From assembly GCA_025666215.1 (NCBI GenBank), contig CP102593.1, positions 434,001 to 498,000 of the forward strand: a stretch of 64,000 bases of DNA. Direction: 5' to 3'. Below, one piece after another: positions 63,316 through 64,000 of the stretch. The translations under genes and the position numbers were made by a program. Source of the DNA: Xanthomonas campestris pv. phormiicola. GTDB taxonomy: Bacteria > Pseudomonadota > Gammaproteobacteria > Xanthomonadales > Xanthomonadaceae. Under the pieces are notes generated by a model. The model was given only the letters and a program-made list of their open reading frames with translations. It searched no databases and was not told the DNA's origin. Within the stretch, counting starts at the first letter, position 1. Each line of letters opens with the position of its first letter.

Positions 63316-64000
63316 CTACCCGGCGTAGCGCGCCTTCAGCATCGCGTAGGCCGAGCGCAGCGCCAGCGCTTCGCCGCCGGCCGGGCGGCCGGGGCGGTCG
63401 CTGTCGTTCCAGGCGTACACGTCCAGGTGCGCCCAGGCCTGCCGCGCCGGCACGAAGCGCTCCAGGTACAGCGCCGCGGTCACCGCACCGGCCATGCGCG
63501 AGCCGGCATTGGCCAGGTCGGCGATCGAGCTGGTCAGGTAGCGCAGGTAGGGGCGCCACAGCGGCATGCGCCACACCGGGTCGCGGCTGCGTTCGCCGGC
63601 GGCAATCCAGGCCTGCGCCAGCGCGTCGTCGTTGCAGAACAGCGCCGGCAGGTCCGGGCCCAGCGCGACCCGCGCCGCGCCGGTCAGCGTGGCGAAATCC
63701 AGGATCGCGTCCGGCGCCTGTTCGCTGGCATAGGTCAGCGCGTCGCACAGCACCAGCCGGCCTTCGGCATCGGTGTTGTCGATCTCCACGCTGATGCCCT
63801 GGCGGGTGGCGATCACGTCGCCGGGGCGGAACGCGTCCGGGCCGACCGCGTTCTCCACCGCCGCGAGCAGCACGGTCAGCCGCAGCGGCAGCCGCTGCGC
63901 CATCACCAGCCCGGCCAGCGCCAGCGCATGCGCCGCGCCGCCCATGTCCTTCTTCATGTGGCGCATGCCGTCGGCCGGCTTCAGGTCCAGCCCGCCGGTG
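63316..64000 (-). CDS. Leucyl aminopeptidase family (M17), C-terminal part, cut by window end
   Basis: The last 227 residues of an M17 metalloaminopeptidase; the N-terminal part lies beyond the window. The M17 signature is seen as SVEIDNTDAEGRLVLCDAL, with the metal-site residues D and E of NTDAEGRL, and LDFATLTGAARVALGPDLPAL. Members remove N-terminal residues from peptides in the cytoplasm. The protein reads off the right edge (LDLKPADGMRHMKKDMGG..). It converges on the sigma/anti-sigma genes. Confidence 0.93.
   Translation of the reverse strand, partial: TGGLDLKPADGMRHMKKDMGGAAHALALAGLVMAQRLPLRLTVLLAAVENAVGPDAFRPGDVIATRQGISVEIDNTDAEGRLVLCDALTYASEQAPDAILDFATLTGAARVALGPDLPALFCNDDALAQAWIAAGERSRDPVWRMPLWRPYLRYLTSSIADLANAGSRMAGAVTAALYLERFVPARQAWAHLDVYAWNDSDRPGRPAGGEALALRSAYAMLKARYAG

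Overview
The window is GC-rich (about two thirds or more G+C), gene-dense DNA from a gammaproteobacterium of the Xanthomonadaceae, most likely Xanthomonas or a near relative. The reasons are an SmeRS-SmeABC-type locus as in Stenotrophomonas, a PhoP-PhoQ pair behind a PepSY-like gene, a stand-alone XVIPCD protein (the domain that marks Xanthomonadales type IV effectors), a 430-residue TrpS, and dispersed repeats of the TGTGGGAGCGACTTCAG and AGCAAAAGC types. The species cannot be fixed from this sequence alone.

Layout. 1-5.1 kb: end of a histidine kinase converging on a response regulator, a Sir2 deacylase, an old yellow enzyme, a beta-hydroxyacid dehydrogenase and an orphan XVIPCD protein. 5.4-14.5 kb: purU, then a divergent two-component system and a tripartite RND efflux operon. 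14.6-21 kb: a secreted lipase-like protein, a PDZ protein, and metE behind a cobalamin riboswitch. 21-23.8 kb: a lower-GC island upstream of dusA holding a decayed integrase, a HigBA toxin-antitoxin pair and a broken HEPN (ApeA-like) gene. 23.8-31 kb: dusA, a PepSY-like protein with PhoPQ, and a DUF1800/DUF1501 pair. 31-39.7 kb: mtfA, birA-coaX-SPOR, tRNA-Thr, arginase, two entericidin-like lipoproteins, a CsbD protein and trpS. 39.9-46.3 kb: a metallo-beta-lactamase-fold hydrolase, an M28 peptidase, two EamA transporters and a lipoprotein hydrolase. 46.7-55.8 kb: a MacB-like ABC/adaptor export operon facing a second ABC transporter with its own DesKR-like kinase and regulator. 55.9-64 kb: a TonB siderophore receptor, a ThuA protein, a periplasmic catalase-like peroxidase with cytochrome b561 divergent from an ECF sigma/anti-sigma pair, and the end of an M17 aminopeptidase.

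The most informative non-coding signals are four. (1) Two inverted copies of a roughly 97-bp MITE-like element sit at the same base and in the same orientation inside REP-like palindromes, each flanked by a perfect 6-bp duplication. (2) The motif GGGAATA-N15-CGTCC occurs once on each strand of the gap between the ECF sigma operon and the peroxidase operon, which looks like the promoter of this sigma factor. (3) A cobalamin riboswitch with a good promoter precedes metE. (4) A REPIN-like dispersed repeat family is present, with paired palindromes and a conserved spacer. No CRISPR array, complete insertion sequence, prophage or rRNA was seen.
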